DNA of 64,000 nt, from positions 22,647 to 86,646 of the forward strand of contig NZ_PQSR01000024.1 of the NCBI RefSeq assembly GCF_002920635.1, given 5' to 3'. Below the pieces are notes generated by a model. The model had not been told where the DNA came from. It ran no database searches and saw only the letters and a program-made list of their open reading frames with translations. The DNA comes from Streptomyces sp. Ru72. Lineage in GTDB: Bacteria > Actinomycetota > Actinomycetes > Streptomycetales > Streptomycetaceae. The position numbers were made by a program, and so were the translations under genes. Below, in pieces: positions 55,073 through 63,791 of this stretch (positions are counted from its first letter, which is position 1; every line of letters begins with the position of its first letter).

Positions 55073-55321
55073 ATGGCCCAGTTCATGGACATCCACCGCG
55101 GTATGCAGGGCATCACGGCCGATCAGCTGAGCGAGGCCCACCAGGCCGACCTCGCCATCGAGGAGGAAGAGGGCGTGCACTTCCAGCACGCATGGGCGGA
55201 CCCGGAGTCGGGAACGGTCTACTGCCTGTCCGAGGCTCCTTCCGCCGAGGCGGTCCAGCGCATCCACGAACGCGCAGGCCACAAGGCGGACGAGATCCAC
55301 CCGGTCCCCCTGTCGACCTGA
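55073..55321 (+). CDS. Nickel-binding DUF4242/ferredoxin-fold protein (SCO4226-like)
   Basis: An 82-aa protein starting MAQFMDIHRGMQGITADQL. It has HQADLAIEEEEGVHFQHAWADPESGTVYCLSEA in segments typical of the DUF4242 family: several His and an acidic run. The length and text match S. coelicolor SCO4226, reported as a nickel-binding ferredoxin-like protein. ATG 55073 lies after a purine-rich leader (GGAGGGGAAGGAAAGGAACG). It is on its own, past a terminator from the Cys-rich gene. Confidence 0.88.
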   Translation: MAQFMDIHRGMQGITADQLSEAHQADLAIEEEEGVHFQHAWADPESGTVYCLSEAPSAEAVQRIHERAGHKADEIHPVPLST

Positions 55322-55528
55322 GGCCGCCGACCCCCCTGTCGACCTGACGCCGCCGTCGGCCGGGCACCGGCTCAACAGGCGTACACCTCGAACGGTTGAC
55401 CGACACATGGCAATGATTGAGTAAAACCGCCTCCACCGGAAATGGTGCGCACTCGCGCGGTGTTCGACTTCTCGGAGGGTGTTCCGCGCCGTCCGCTCAG
55501 GCATGCCCGCAGCAAGGAGGAACGCCAC

Positions 55529-56869
55529 GTGAGCCAGTACGTCACCAGGCTCGGGCGTCGCTCTCCGGCGACCACCTCGCGGCTGCGGCTGCCGCACCGC
55601 AGGCCCCGCCGTGTGGCCATGCTCTCCGTGCACACCTCACCGCTGCACCAGCCCGGCACGGGGGACGCCGGCGGCATGAACGTCTACATCGTGGAGCTGG
55701 CCCAGCGGCTCGCCGCCCTGGGCATCGAGGTCGAGGTCTTCACCCGGGCCACCACGGCCGCCCTCCCGCCGACCGTCCAGCTGGCCCCGGGCGTGCTCGT
55801 CCGGCACGTCGACGCCGGACCGTACGAGGGGCTGGCCAAGGAGGACCTCCCGGCCCAGCTGTGCGCCTTCACGCACGGCGTGATGCAGGCGTGGGCCGGT
55901 CACCGCCCCGGCTACTACGACCTCGTGCACTCCCACTACTGGCTCTCCGGCCACGTCGGCTGGCTGGCCGCCCAGCGCTGGGGCGTCCCGCTGGTCCACG
56001 CCATGCACACCATGGCCAAGGTCAAGAACGCCAACCTCGCCGAGGGCGACAGCCCCGAACCCGCCGCCCGCGTCATCGGCGAGATGCAGATCGTGGCCGC
56101 CGCCGACCGGCTCATCGCCAACACCTCCGAAGAGGCCGACGAACTCGTACGCCACTACGCCGCCGACCCCGGCAAGGTGGCCGTCGTCCACCCCGGGGTG
56201 AACCTCGAGCGCTTCCGGCCCGCCGACGGCCGGGCCGCCGCCCGCGCCCGGCTCGGGCTGCCGCAGGACGCGCTGATCCCGCTCTTCGCCGGGCGCATAC
56301 AGCCCCTCAAGGCGCCCGACGTGCTGCTGCGCGCCGTCGCCGTCCTCCTCGACGAGCGCCCCGAGCTGCGCTCCCGCATCGTCGTGCCCGTCGTGGGAGG
56401 CCCCAGCGGCAGCGGGCTCGCCAGGCCGGAGGGGCTGCAGAAGCTCGCCGCCCGGCTGGGCATATCCGACGTCGTCCGCTTCCGGCCGCCGGTGCGGCAG
56501 GACCAGCTCGCCGACTGGTTCCGCGCCGCGTCCGTCCTGGTGATGCCGTCGTACAGCGAGTCCTTCGGGCTCGTCGCGATCGAGGCGCAGGCCGTCGGCA
56601 CGCCGGTCCTGGCGGCCGCGGTCGGAGGGCTGCCCGTCGCCGTGCGGGACGGGCACACCGGGTTCCTGGTCGAGGGCCACGATCCCGCCGCGTACGCGCG
56701 CGTGCTGCGCGACTTCGCCGACGACCGGCAGCTGTGCGCCCGGATGGGCGAGGCCGCGGCCCGGCACGCCCGGTCGTTCGGCTGGGACGCGGCGGCCTCC
56801 GCGACCGCCGGGGTGTACACGGAGGCCATGCAGGCCCACCGGCGCCGGGCGCGCGCCCACCACGGCTAG
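55529..56869 (+). CDS. mshA: Mycothiol glycosyltransferase MshA
   Basis: A 446-aa GT4 enzyme that makes 1-O-(GlcNAc)-inositol phosphate, the first step of mycothiol biosynthesis. It has the family text [28 protein letters not shown], the donor-binding E-x7-E region [15 protein letters not shown] and GGLPVAV. An extra basic N-terminal tail of 30 residues precedes it. GTG 55529 has AAGGAGG 8 nt upstream. The next gene is the YbjN-like protein, as in other Streptomyces. Confidence 0.95.
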   Translation: MSQYVTRLGRRSPATTSRLRLPHRRPRRVAMLSVHTSPLHQPGTGDAGGMNVYIVELAQRLAALGIEVEVFTRATTAALPPTVQLAPGVLVRHVDAGPYEGLAKEDLPAQLCAFTHGVMQAWAGHRPGYYDLVHSHYWLSGHVGWLAAQRWGVPLVHAMHTMAKVKNANLAEGDSPEPAARVIGEMQIVAAADRLIANTSEEADELVRHYAADPGKVAVVHPGVNLERFRPADGRAAARARLGLPQDALIPLFAGRIQPLKAPDVLLRAVAVLLDERPELRSRIVVPVVGGPSGSGLARPEGLQKLAARLGISDVVRFRPPVRQDQLADWFRAASVLVMPSYSESFGLVAIEAQAVGTPVLAAAVGGLPVAVRDGHTGFLVEGHDPAAYARVLRDFADDRQLCARMGEAAARHARSFGWDAAASATAGVYTEAMQAHRRRARAHHG

Positions 56870-56881
56870 AGCCTGCCTTTC

Positions 56882-56925
56882 GGATCAGGTCGGCGAAGGA
56901 CCGTTCCGTACGGCCGACCTGATCC
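56882..56925 (+). terminator. Terminator after mshA
   Basis: GGATCAGGTCGGC (56882-56894) and GCCGACCTGATCC (56913-56925) are perfect 13-bp complements. Confidence 0.8.
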
Positions 56926-56961
56926 GTAAGACAGGCCCACACCTCGCGTACGCTGCCTGGC

Positions 56962-57462
56962 ATGTCCGATGAGCAGCGGGCCGCACAGGTCATCGAAGGG
57001 GTCTTGAGGGACGCCGAACTGGAGTGGGAGAGCCCGCAGTCGGGCTCGTACGTCGTGAAGCTCCCCGGGACGCGCAAGCTGTCGACGACCGTCTCACTGA
57101 TCGTCGGCCGGCACTCGCTGTCCCTCAACGCCTTCGTGATCCGCCACCCCGACGAGAACGAGCCCGCGGTGCACCGCTGGTTGCTGGAGCGCAACCTCAA
57201 GCTCTACGGGGTGAGTTACGCCGTCGACCCGCTCGGCGACATCTACCTCACCGGCCGGCTGCCGCTGGCCGCGGTCACCCCGGACGAGGTGGACCGACTG
57301 CTCGGCTCGGTCCTGGAGGCGGCGGACGGCAGTTTCAACACCCTTCTGGAGATGGGTTTCGCGTCCGCGATCCGGAAGGAGTACGCCTGGCGGGTGTCCC
57401 GCGGGGAGTCCACCCGCAACCTGGAGGCGTTCAGTCATCTGACCCGGGGCCCCGAGGACTGA
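56962..57462 (+). CDS. YbjN-domain protein
   Basis: A 166-aa protein of the YbjN/type III chaperone-like fold: SGSYVVKLPGTRKLSTTVSL, HSLSLNAFVIRHPDENEPAVHRWLLERN, DIYLTGRLPLAAVTPDEVDRLLG. The fold is often found in small regulatory or chaperone proteins. It follows mshA; the ATG 56962 has TACGCT 7 nt upstream, so it likely has its own leaderless promoter. Function unknown in actinobacteria. Confidence 0.85.
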   Translation: MSDEQRAAQVIEGVLRDAELEWESPQSGSYVVKLPGTRKLSTTVSLIVGRHSLSLNAFVIRHPDENEPAVHRWLLERNLKLYGVSYAVDPLGDIYLTGRLPLAAVTPDEVDRLLGSVLEAADGSFNTLLEMGFASAIRKEYAWRVSRGESTRNLEAFSHLTRGPED

Positions 57463-57645
57463 CCCTCCAGCACGACGGACCCGATACGGCCGCGGAACGT
57501 GTACGAGACCCAACGGGGCTGTGACCGGGGCGGGCCCAGTGGGTGCTGTGACCGGGGGCGAGGCCAGGGCTGCGCCGAGCGGGTGCCGTGACGGGGCGGG
57601 GCCGGCGGGAACCGTGGCCGGGGCTGCCGCCGTGGGGCGGGCCCC

Positions 57646-58902
57646 TCAGGCCGCGCCGACCTCCGCCGCCCCCGCTGTCTCCTTCTCCATTCCCTTCGCC
57701 GGCTCCTCCCCCGGGAGGCGGCGCATCAGCGCGGCGTAGCCGAACCCGGCCGCCGTACCGACCGCCGCGCACAGGCCCCACAGCCACTCCGCGCCGAGCC
57801 GGTCGATGACGAAGCCGGACAGCAGCGGCGCGATGAGCGAGGCCACCGACCAGGACAGGGTGTACATGCCCTGGTAGCGGCCGCGTCCGTGCACCGGGGA
57901 GAGGCGCACCACAAGGCCGGTCTGGGTGGGCGCGTTGACGATCTCCGCCAGTGTCCACACGCACACCGTCAGCGCGAAGACACCGACCGAGCCCGCGAAG
58001 GCGGTCAGCCCGAAGCCGTACCCCGCGAGCACGGAGGAGACCACCAGCAGCCGGCGCGGATCGCGGTGCTCGATGAAGCGGGTGACCGGGATCTGCAGCG
58101 CCACGATCAGTACCCCGTTGACGGCGATCGCCATGCCGTAGTCCGCGGGCGAGAACCCGGCCTCGCCCATGGCGACCGGCAGGCCGACGGACCCCTGCTG
58201 GAAGACGAGCGCGACGAGGAACGACAGCCCGACGACGCTCATGAAACGGCCGTCCCGCACGACGGTCCCGAGGCCGACGTCCCCCGCGGCCTCCTTGGCG
58301 GTGGGAGCGGGCCGCGACTCGGGCAGCTTCGCGAAGACGACGACGGCGCAGACCAACGTCATCCCCGCCTCGATCAGGAACCCGGCGAGATAGCTGAACT
58401 CGGCGATGAAACCCGCCGCCATGGAGGACACGGCGAAGCCGAGATTGATCGCCCAGTAGTTGAGGGAGAAGGCGCGCACCCGGTCCTCGGGGCGCACGAT
58501 GTCGGCCATCATCGCCTGCACGGCGGGCCGGGAGGCGTTGCTCGCCATGCCGACGAAGAAGGCGACGGCGGCGATGGAGACGGGATCCCGCACGAACCCG
58601 AGCAGCGCCACGAAGCCCGCGGTCGACGTCTGGGCGACCAGCAGGGTGGGCCGCCGCCCGAGCCGGTCGGCCATCACGCCCGCGCCGAGCGCGGAGACGA
58701 CACCGCCGAGCCCGTGCAGCGAGGCGACGAGACCCGCGTAGGAGGCGGAGTACCCGCGGTCCAGTGTCAGGTACAGCGCCATGAAGGTGGCGACGAAGGC
58801 GCCCAGCCGGTTGACGAGCGTGCTCGTCCACAGCCACCAGAACTCGCGGGGAAGCCCCGAGACGGTCTCGCGGGCGGCACGTCTGACGGCGGCGATCGAC
58901 AT
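57646..58902 (-). CDS. MFS transporter
   Basis: A 418-aa major facilitator with about 12 hydrophobic helices. The cytoplasmic loop between helices 2 and 3 reads GVMADRLGRRPT, the MFS signature. The text FALTVCVWTLAEIVNAPTQTG and LSPVHGRGRYQGMYTLSW places it near the MDR/DHA1-like exporters. ATG 58902 has GGGGGACCC upstream. Substrate unknown. It converges on ybjN and is divergent from gpmA. Confidence 0.88.
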   Translation of the reverse strand: MSIAAVRRAARETVSGLPREFWWLWTSTLVNRLGAFVATFMALYLTLDRGYSASYAGLVASLHGLGGVVSALGAGVMADRLGRRPTLLVAQTSTAGFVALLGFVRDPVSIAAVAFFVGMASNASRPAVQAMMADIVRPEDRVRAFSLNYWAINLGFAVSSMAAGFIAEFSYLAGFLIEAGMTLVCAVVVFAKLPESRPAPTAKEAAGDVGLGTVVRDGRFMSVVGLSFLVALVFQQGSVGLPVAMGEAGFSPADYGMAIAVNGVLIVALQIPVTRFIEHRDPRRLLVVSSVLAGYGFGLTAFAGSVGVFALTVCVWTLAEIVNAPTQTGLVVRLSPVHGRGRYQGMYTLSWSVASLIAPLLSGFVIDRLGAEWLWGLCAAVGTAAGFGYAALMRRLPGEEPAKGMEKETAGAAEVGAA

Positions 58903-59098
58903 GAGGGTCCCCCACGGACATAGGTACGTGTAAGCGGCTCGAACGGTGATCACAACTTACAGACGCGCGGCGCGGAGGGGCCACTCGATTAACAGATGCC
59001 GTCAACTGTCGTATGGCGCGGGTGCCGCTCGCCGGCCGGCTGTCCGCCTGCCGGGCGGGCCGTACGAAGGGGCGAATGCGTGGATTACGCTCTGAGGC

Positions 59099-59860
59099 AT
59101 GGCCGACGCACCGTACAAGCTGATCCTCCTCCGCCACGGCGAGAGCGAGTGGAACGCGAAGAACCTGTTCACCGGCTGGGTGGACGTCAACCTGAACGAG
59201 AAGGGCGAGAAGGAGGCGGTCCGCGGCGGTGAGCTGCTCAAGGACGCCGGCCTGCTGCCCGACGTGGTCCACACGTCCCTCCAGAAGCGCGCGATCCGTA
59301 CCGCGCAGCTGGCACTGGAGGCCGCCGACCGCCACTGGATCCCGGTCCACCGCACCTGGCGCCTGAACGAGCGCCACTACGGCGCCCTCCAGGGCAAGGA
59401 CAAGGCGCAGACGCTTCAGGAGTTCGGCGAGGAGCAGTTCATGCTCTGGCGCCGCTCCTACGACGTGCCGCCGCCCCCGATCGAGGACGACTCGGAGTTC
59501 TCCCAGGCCGACGACCCGCGCTACGCGACGATCCCGCCGGAGCTGCGTCCGAGGACGGAGTGCCTCAAGGACGTCGTCTTCCGCATGCTCCCGTACTGGT
59601 ACGACGGCATCGTCCCCGACCTCCTGGCGGGCCGCACGGTCCTGATCGCGGCCCACGGCAACAGCCTGCGCGCCCTGGTCAAGCACCTGGACGGCATCTC
59701 CGACGCCGACATCGCCGGCCTGAACATCCCGACGGGCATCCCGCTCTCCTACGAGCTGGACGCCGACTTCAAGCCGATCACCCCCGGCGGCACGTACCTC
59801 GACCCGGAGGCGGCCGCGGCGGCGATCGAGGCGGTCAAGAACCAGGGCAAGAAGAAGTAG
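59099..59860 (+). CDS. gpmA: 2,3-bisphosphoglycerate-dependent phosphoglycerate mutase
   Basis: A 253-aa glycolytic enzyme. Catalytic His13 lies in [10 protein letters not shown], with [10 protein letters not shown], and a second His in [10 protein letters not shown]. The long form with the extra C-terminal helix ([18 protein letters not shown]) is the dPGM type. ATG 59099 has TACGCT 7 nt upstream (leaderless). The last 30 nt of coding sequence recur at 62182-62211, so this 3' end has served as an integration site. Confidence 0.95.
   Translation: MADAPYKLILLRHGESEWNAKNLFTGWVDVNLNEKGEKEAVRGGELLKDAGLLPDVVHTSLQKRAIRTAQLALEAADRHWIPVHRTWRLNERHYGALQGKDKAQTLQEFGEEQFMLWRRSYDVPPPPIEDDSEFSQADDPRYATIPPELRPRTECLKDVVFRMLPYWYDGIVPDLLAGRTVLIAAHGNSLRALVKHLDGISDADIAGLNIPTGIPLSYELDADFKPITPGGTYLDPEAAAAAIEAVKNQGKKK
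59830..59859. repeat. Putative attL: 3' end of gpmA
   Basis: The last 30 nt of gpmA before the final stop base match 62182-62211 at 27 of 30 positions; the core CCAGGGCAAGAAGAAGTA is identical. Confidence 0.7.
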
Positions 59861-59871
59861 GGTTTGTGATC

Positions 59872-59910
59872 ATGCCTCCCACCTGCGCATATAGCGCGAG
59901 TGGGAGGCAT
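59872..59910 (+). terminator. Terminator after gpmA
   Basis: ATGCCTCCCAC (59872-59882) and GTGGGAGGCAT (59900-59910) form a perfect 11-bp stem. An inner GCGC-ATATA-GCGC hairpin lies in the loop, and TTTCG follows. Confidence 0.85.
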
Positions 59911-59938
59911 TTTCGCGCCCTGGAACCTCGCTGGAACC

Positions 59939-60148
59939 TCAGCCCTCGTGATCTTGTGGCCTGAGTGCGACGGAGGCTGGGTCGGTGATGTCGAGCGCGA
60001 TCGGCTTGGCACCGGGCAGCTCGGCCTGGTCGGGGTTGCGTGCTGCGGCGTAGACGGTAGCTCCGCGGCTGAGCAGTTCGGCGGCGAGGGCGCGGCCAAG
60101 GCCCCGGTTGGCTCCGGTGACGAGGGCGGTGCTGGTGCACAGGTCCAC
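59939..60148 (-). pseudogene. Truncated short-chain dehydrogenase (N-terminal fragment)
   Basis: The first 60 residues are a clear SDR N-terminus: TALVTGANRGLGRALAAELL (cofactor motif TGxxxGxG), ATVYAAARNPDQ and IALDITDPASV. After that the frame ends within nine unrelated residues at 59939. The catalytic Ser-Tyr-Lys half is absent. The break falls near 59965, about 105 bp from the gpmA stop, and is the left edge of the remodelled region. The intact SDR gene next to it is a different family member. Confidence 0.8.
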
Positions 60149-60196
60149 GGAAGGCTCCTGGTGCAGGTTGTGGCGTTGGGAGGATGGGGGTGTCGG

Positions 60197-61012
60197 TCAG
60201 GTAGGCAGCTGGTTGAGCTTGCGGATCTGCCGGTCGAAGGCCCGGGAGGGGACGAGGCGGCGCAGGGCGCTGACGCGTCCGGCGGTCGGCCCGGCGGGGT
60301 AGCGCAGCCTCGGCTTCGGGTCGGTCGCCGCAGCGACGATCGCCTTGGCGACGGTGGCGGGATCGTCGCCGTCCTTCATCGCCGCGCCCATCACGCGCTC
60401 GAAGACCTGCCGCTGCTGCTCGTAGACCGGCAGAGGCGTGGCGGGTTTCGGGGAGTTGGCCTCGAACGCGGTCCTGGTCACGGCGGGCTCGACGAGCAGT
60501 ACGCGGACGCCGTGCTGGCGGACCTCGTGGTCCATGGACTCGGAGTAGCCCTCGACCGCGTGCTTGGACGCGGCGTAGGCGGCCATGTACGGCGCGGGGA
60601 CGAACCCGAGGACGGACGAGATGTTGATGATCCGGCCGCGGCCTTGGGCGCGCATGTGCGGCAGGACGGCCTTGGTCATGCGGATCAGGCCGAAGACGTT
60701 GATGTCGAACAGCTGCTGGTCCTGGGCAAGGGAGCGTTCCTCGCCGGCGCCGGCGGAGCCGATGCCGGCGTTGTTGACCAGGACGTCGATCCGCCCGAAC
60801 TTCTCGATCACGCGGTCGACCGCGCGGGCGACCGAGGTGTCGCTGGCCACGTCGAGGTCGAGGAACGTCACGCCGTCGCGGCGGGCATCCCCGGAGGCTC
60901 GGCGGCTCGTTCCGACGACCTCGAATCCTGCGTCGACGAGCGCGAGCGCGGCCGCCTTGCCGATGCCTGACGATGCTCCGGTCACGAGTGCTACCGGCCG
61001 GTTTGTGGTCAT
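60197..61012 (-). CDS. Short-chain dehydrogenase/reductase
   Basis: A 271-aa classical SDR. Cofactor motif VTGASSGIGKAAALAL, DLDVASD (Asp at the adenine contact), VNNAGIG, a catalytic Ser in NISSVLGFV, and Tyr/Lys in YAASKHAVEGY. Likely an NADP-dependent alcohol/ketone reductase. It is divergent from a TetR gene across a 106-bp gap with a palindrome, so the TetR product probably controls it. ATG 61012 has GAGGAGGCC upstream. The pair lies between two copies of the gpmA 3' end, so it may have come with an integrated element. Confidence 0.9.
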   Translation of the reverse strand: MTTNRPVALVTGASSGIGKAAALALVDAGFEVVGTSRRASGDARRDGVTFLDLDVASDTSVARAVDRVIEKFGRIDVLVNNAGIGSAGAGEERSLAQDQQLFDINVFGLIRMTKAVLPHMRAQGRGRIINISSVLGFVPAPYMAAYAASKHAVEGYSESMDHEVRQHGVRVLLVEPAVTRTAFEANSPKPATPLPVYEQQRQVFERVMGAAMKDGDDPATVAKAIVAAATDPKPRLRYPAGPTAGRVSALRRLVPSRAFDRQIRKLNQLPT

Positions 61013-61035
61013 GTTGGGGCCTCCTCAGCGATTGG

Positions 61036-61049
61036 ATTATGACCGTAAT
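61036..61049. promoter_or_regulatory. Candidate TetR operator between SDR and TetR genes
   Basis: ATTATGACCGTAAT carries ATTA/TAAT arms and is 10 of 14 symmetric. It lies in the AT-rich middle of the divergent gap (61013-61118). Confidence 0.5.
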
Positions 61050-61118
61050 GCAATTACTCTAGGATGGGAGTCGACAGGCGGCAAGCGGCCTCCCGGCCGG
61101 AGCGACGAGGAGGAGTGC

Positions 61119-61706
61119 GTGGCGCGCTACACGAAAGACCACAAGCAGGCGACGCGGCAGCGGATCATCGACGCGGCCGGCCGCCGGTTCAAGAAGGACG
61201 GCATCGACGGTTCCGGGATCTCAACGCTCATGGCGGACGCGGGCCTGACCAACGGCGCCTTCTACGCCCACTTCGCCTCCAAGGAGGACCTCGTCGCGAA
61301 CGCCGTCGCCGACCAGTTGGGCTTGCAGAACGCCAGCCTTGAAACGCTGGCGCATGGCCGCGCCGGGCTCGAACAGTTCGTCCGCGCGTACCTGTCCCCC
61401 GGACACCGCGACGACCCCGAGAACGGCTGCCCCACCGCCGCCCTACTCGACGAGATCGGACGCTGCACGGACGCGACCAAGCAGGCGTTCACCGGGGGCA
61501 TGCTGGCCGTTATCGACGACATCGCAGCCCGTCTGGCACCCGACAACCCGCCCTCGGCACGCGCGCAGGCGCTCAGCGTCTTCGCCATGATGGTCGGGAC
61601 CCTGCAACTCTCCCGCGCCCTGGCCGACCCCAAGCTCGCCGACGACGTCCTCGACCAGGGCGTCCACAACGCCCTCGCGCTGCTCGACGCCTCACCTGTG
61701 CGGTAG
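61119..61706 (+). CDS. TetR-family transcriptional regulator
   Basis: A 195-aa TetR repressor. The N-terminal helix-turn-helix is RQRIIDAAGRRFKKDGIDGS, ISTLMADAGLTNGAFYAHFA, SKEDLVANA. The ligand-binding half is helical, with ENGCPTAALLDEIGR, a motif of the TetR_C_ group seen with SDR partners. GTG 61119 has GAGGAGGAG upstream. Divergent from the SDR gene. Confidence 0.9.
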   Translation: MARYTKDHKQATRQRIIDAAGRRFKKDGIDGSGISTLMADAGLTNGAFYAHFASKEDLVANAVADQLGLQNASLETLAHGRAGLEQFVRAYLSPGHRDDPENGCPTAALLDEIGRCTDATKQAFTGGMLAVIDDIAARLAPDNPPSARAQALSVFAMMVGTLQLSRALADPKLADDVLDQGVHNALALLDASPVR

Positions 61707-62230
61707 CCCCCTCTTCGCCTCGTGGACGAGCCTGGCTGCCCCACGGAAGGCGGCGCACAGGCGCTGCTGGTGCCGCGCCCCACTACCCAGTAGCCGCCCG
61801 CGTGCGGGAGCTCCCATGGCGAGTGGGCGACCGAAGAACGCCCCGGCCGAAGGGCGGTCCTTCTTCCTGACCCCGACTGGCCCTCACGCAAGGGAAGGCA
61901 GGGCCGGCTTGACTACCTCGAAGAGCGCGGCGCCATCGACGCGGCTGTCGAGGCGCTCGAACGTGCCTGGACTCAGTACGAGGCTTACCGGGCCGCTCAG
62001 ACAGATACCCGAGCGGTCGGGAAGGCGGATTGCCTCATCCGCCGTAGATCGCGACCGCGCCAGGACCTGGAACCTGTCTGGAGCCTCCGAGGTCAACAAG
62101 CAACGACAGACAACGACCAACGACAACCGCCCAGCCGCAGGTCAGTTGGGGTATCCGCCCCCTGACCAGCCCCAAAAACGGGGCGGTCGAAACCCAGGGC
62201 AAGAAGAAGTAAGCGCCCACGAGTAGGCCC
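61707..62230. other. Coding debris and repeat cluster before the second gpmA copy
   Basis: No intact gene is supported. A frame near 61905-62000 reads RLDYLEERGAIDAAVEALER followed by AWTQYEAYRAAQ, a helix-rich fragment of unknown origin. CTGGAACCTGTCTGGAGCCT (about 62070) resembles CTGGAACCTCGCTGGAACCT near 59929. CAACGAC occurs three times between 62100 and 62127. These look like recombination-site remains. Confidence 0.5.
62182..62211. repeat. Putative attR: copy of the gpmA 3' end
   Basis: Thirty nucleotides matching 59830-59859 at 27 of 30 positions, with an identical 18-bp core CCAGGGCAAGAAGAAGTA, in the same orientation, 2352 bp further on. Confidence 0.75.
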
Positions 62231-62590
62231 CTACCTGCGGTTTCTCCGCTGGGAGGGGGCTTTTCTCTCGCCCTGGGCCGTCTCTGGGCCGTCAGCCGCT
62301 TGACCGGGCCGTGCCCAGTGCTTCAGGAGGTCCGGCTCCGGCTGTTCTCTCGCCTCTGCCCGGGCTCCCACATCGCGGAGGGCCGAGACGGCTGCCGCCG
62401 CATCTTCCTGGGGCACGCCGGCGAGAATGACGGCGGGAACCCGCGTCGCCAGGACCTTGCCACGCCAGAGGCTCAGCCCCGTCAGCCGACGCACGACCTG
62501 GACGACGTCCGTCACGCGGTCACCAGGGTCGGTGAGCACCACGTCATGAGGCACGTCGTCGCACACCAGCAAGAAGTACTCGTCTGACAT
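62231..62590 (-). CDS. Ribosomal L7/L12 C-terminal-domain-like protein
   Basis: A 119-aa protein starting MSDEYFLLVCDDVPHDVVL. The middle reads VVQVVRRLTGLSLWRGKVLA and VPQEDAAAAVSALRDVGARAE, the alpha-beta pattern of the L7/L12 C-terminal domain. It lacks the N-terminal dimerisation domain and is not the ribosomal bL12, which is encoded with rplJ. It lies just inside the second gpmA 3' copy, so it may belong to a mobile-element background. Function unknown. Confidence 0.75.
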   Translation of the reverse strand: MSDEYFLLVCDDVPHDVVLTDPGDRVTDVVQVVRRLTGLSLWRGKVLATRVPAVILAGVPQEDAAAAVSALRDVGARAEAREQPEPDLLKHWARPGQAADGPETAQGERKAPSQRRNRR

Positions 62591-63111
62591 CGCTCTCCCC
62601 GCCTCCCCCGGTTCGGAGCCTACGAGCCCTCAACCGTCATGTCGCATCGTTTTGGTAGCGGCGAAGACAGCGGCCACAGCCTTGCGGGTGCGCTCCTGGC
62701 ACGACGGCATGAGATGCGCGTACACGTGGAGAGTCGACCCGGGTCCGAGTGGCCCTGGTACTTGGCGAGAGCCTTGATGTTCTCCCCGGCGTCCAGGAGC
62801 ACCAAGGCACCCGGCTGCGCTCCTGTCTTCGGTCCGCTCCGCGCGCGCTGCGCCGACGCGCGCCCACGTGTGGACAGGGCCGGAAGCCATGAGTCGATCA
62901 CCGCGTAGAGCGGCCCGCGGTCACGACAATGCCTCCGGCGGGGGATCGGCCGGCACCGGGACGGGAGCTGGGGCAAGTCGTGGGTTCCTGCCAGAAACGG
63001 CAGCTCAGAGCGGTATCGGATCCATGCTTGCGAGGCCACGGCCGCGATAAGGTGCAACCTCCGTGAAGGGTGGTCTGGATCCAGCGGCTCTGCCCGACGC
63101 GAGGACGCGTG
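62591..63111. other. Gene-free stretch with integrase relic
   Basis: Beyond the integrase fragment (62630-62818) the region 62819-63111 holds no supported gene. A minus-strand frame reading RGPLYAVIDSWLPALS might be more mobile-element debris but is too short to assign. Confidence 0.45.
62630..62818 (-). pseudogene. Frameshifted tyrosine-recombinase (integrase) C-terminus
   Basis: Two frames spell the end of a phage-type integrase: ALVLLDAGENIKALAKYQGH and SDPG in one, then STLHVYAHLMPSCQERTRKA in the next. The active-site Tyr is in VYAHLMP and the preceding His in GHSDP. The shift is near 62738. The N-terminal and core domains with the catalytic Arg are missing or unrecognisable. It stands 420 bp from the putative attR, as expected for a decayed integrative element. 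Confidence 0.8.
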
Positions 63112-63534
63112 ATGAACGTTCCTGCCACGAAAGGCCGTCGCTTCGGCGATATCGTCGTGCACGATGGGGAGCCGACTGGCGCGCGGACGTACAACGGCCA
63201 GAGCGTCGCCGTCTTCGACGAATTGCTGCTCTTCGAGGCCTCTTCGCTGCCGACGCTGCATGCGACCGTGAACGCAGCGGACGCATCCGACGTCGACGCC
63301 CTGGTGGCTTCGTTCTTCGCGCAGGACTTCGGCGCCGAGCCGGCGAGCAGCTTCCACATGCTGTGCGCATGCTGCAGCGAGGGCCGGGTCGACTGGGATG
63401 AGGCCAGCGTGCCGACACACGGCGGTTCACAGACTGTCTGGCTTGCCGCCCCTGAGACCGAGGCCCGGCAACTACTGGATGAGTGGGCGACGGGTGGCGC
63501 ACGCAGCTGGAACGGACTGGAGCTGTTTGGTTGA
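63112..63534 (+). CDS. Hypothetical protein
   Basis: A 140-aa protein, no signal peptide or membrane segment. It has FGDIVVHDGEPTGARTYNGQ, a Cys/His patch FHMLCACCSEGRVDWDEAS, and a C-terminal TVWLAAPETEARQLLDEWA. I do not recognise a family. ATG 63112 has GAGGACG 4-7 nt upstream; GTG 63109 is an alternative. It lies in the mobile-element region, so it may be cargo. Confidence 0.6.
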   Translation: MNVPATKGRRFGDIVVHDGEPTGARTYNGQSVAVFDELLLFEASSLPTLHATVNAADASDVDALVASFFAQDFGAEPASSFHMLCACCSEGRVDWDEASVPTHGGSQTVWLAAPETEARQLLDEWATGGARSWNGLELFG

Positions 63535-63791
63535 GCCCCCGGGTAGTGAGCGGGGACTGGATCAAGAGAATCGTGCCGCGCAGTGGTCCCTCAGACCAAC
63601 GCACACCAAGCCTCTGACGTGCACAGACCTCAACCGCCCTGGTGGGTGCTGACACACGTCGGCGTGGGCGTGGCGGGGCGCGCGACGCACCTTGACGGAG
63701 CGACGGCTTCGTCCTGAACAAGTAGGAGCCGTGCAAGGCGTCAGTCGGCCCAGGCCGGGCCGCCTCTGGGCCATCAGGTGCTCGGCGGTGA

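Noticed and set aside
61816..62226. A 136-codon plus-strand protein
   Set aside because: The text is low in coding bias, has no ribosome binding site and runs through recombination-site debris and the att copy.
62231..62590. Ribosomal protein bL12
   Set aside because: Only the C-terminal domain pattern is present; the N-terminal dimerisation domain is missing and the rplJ context is absent.
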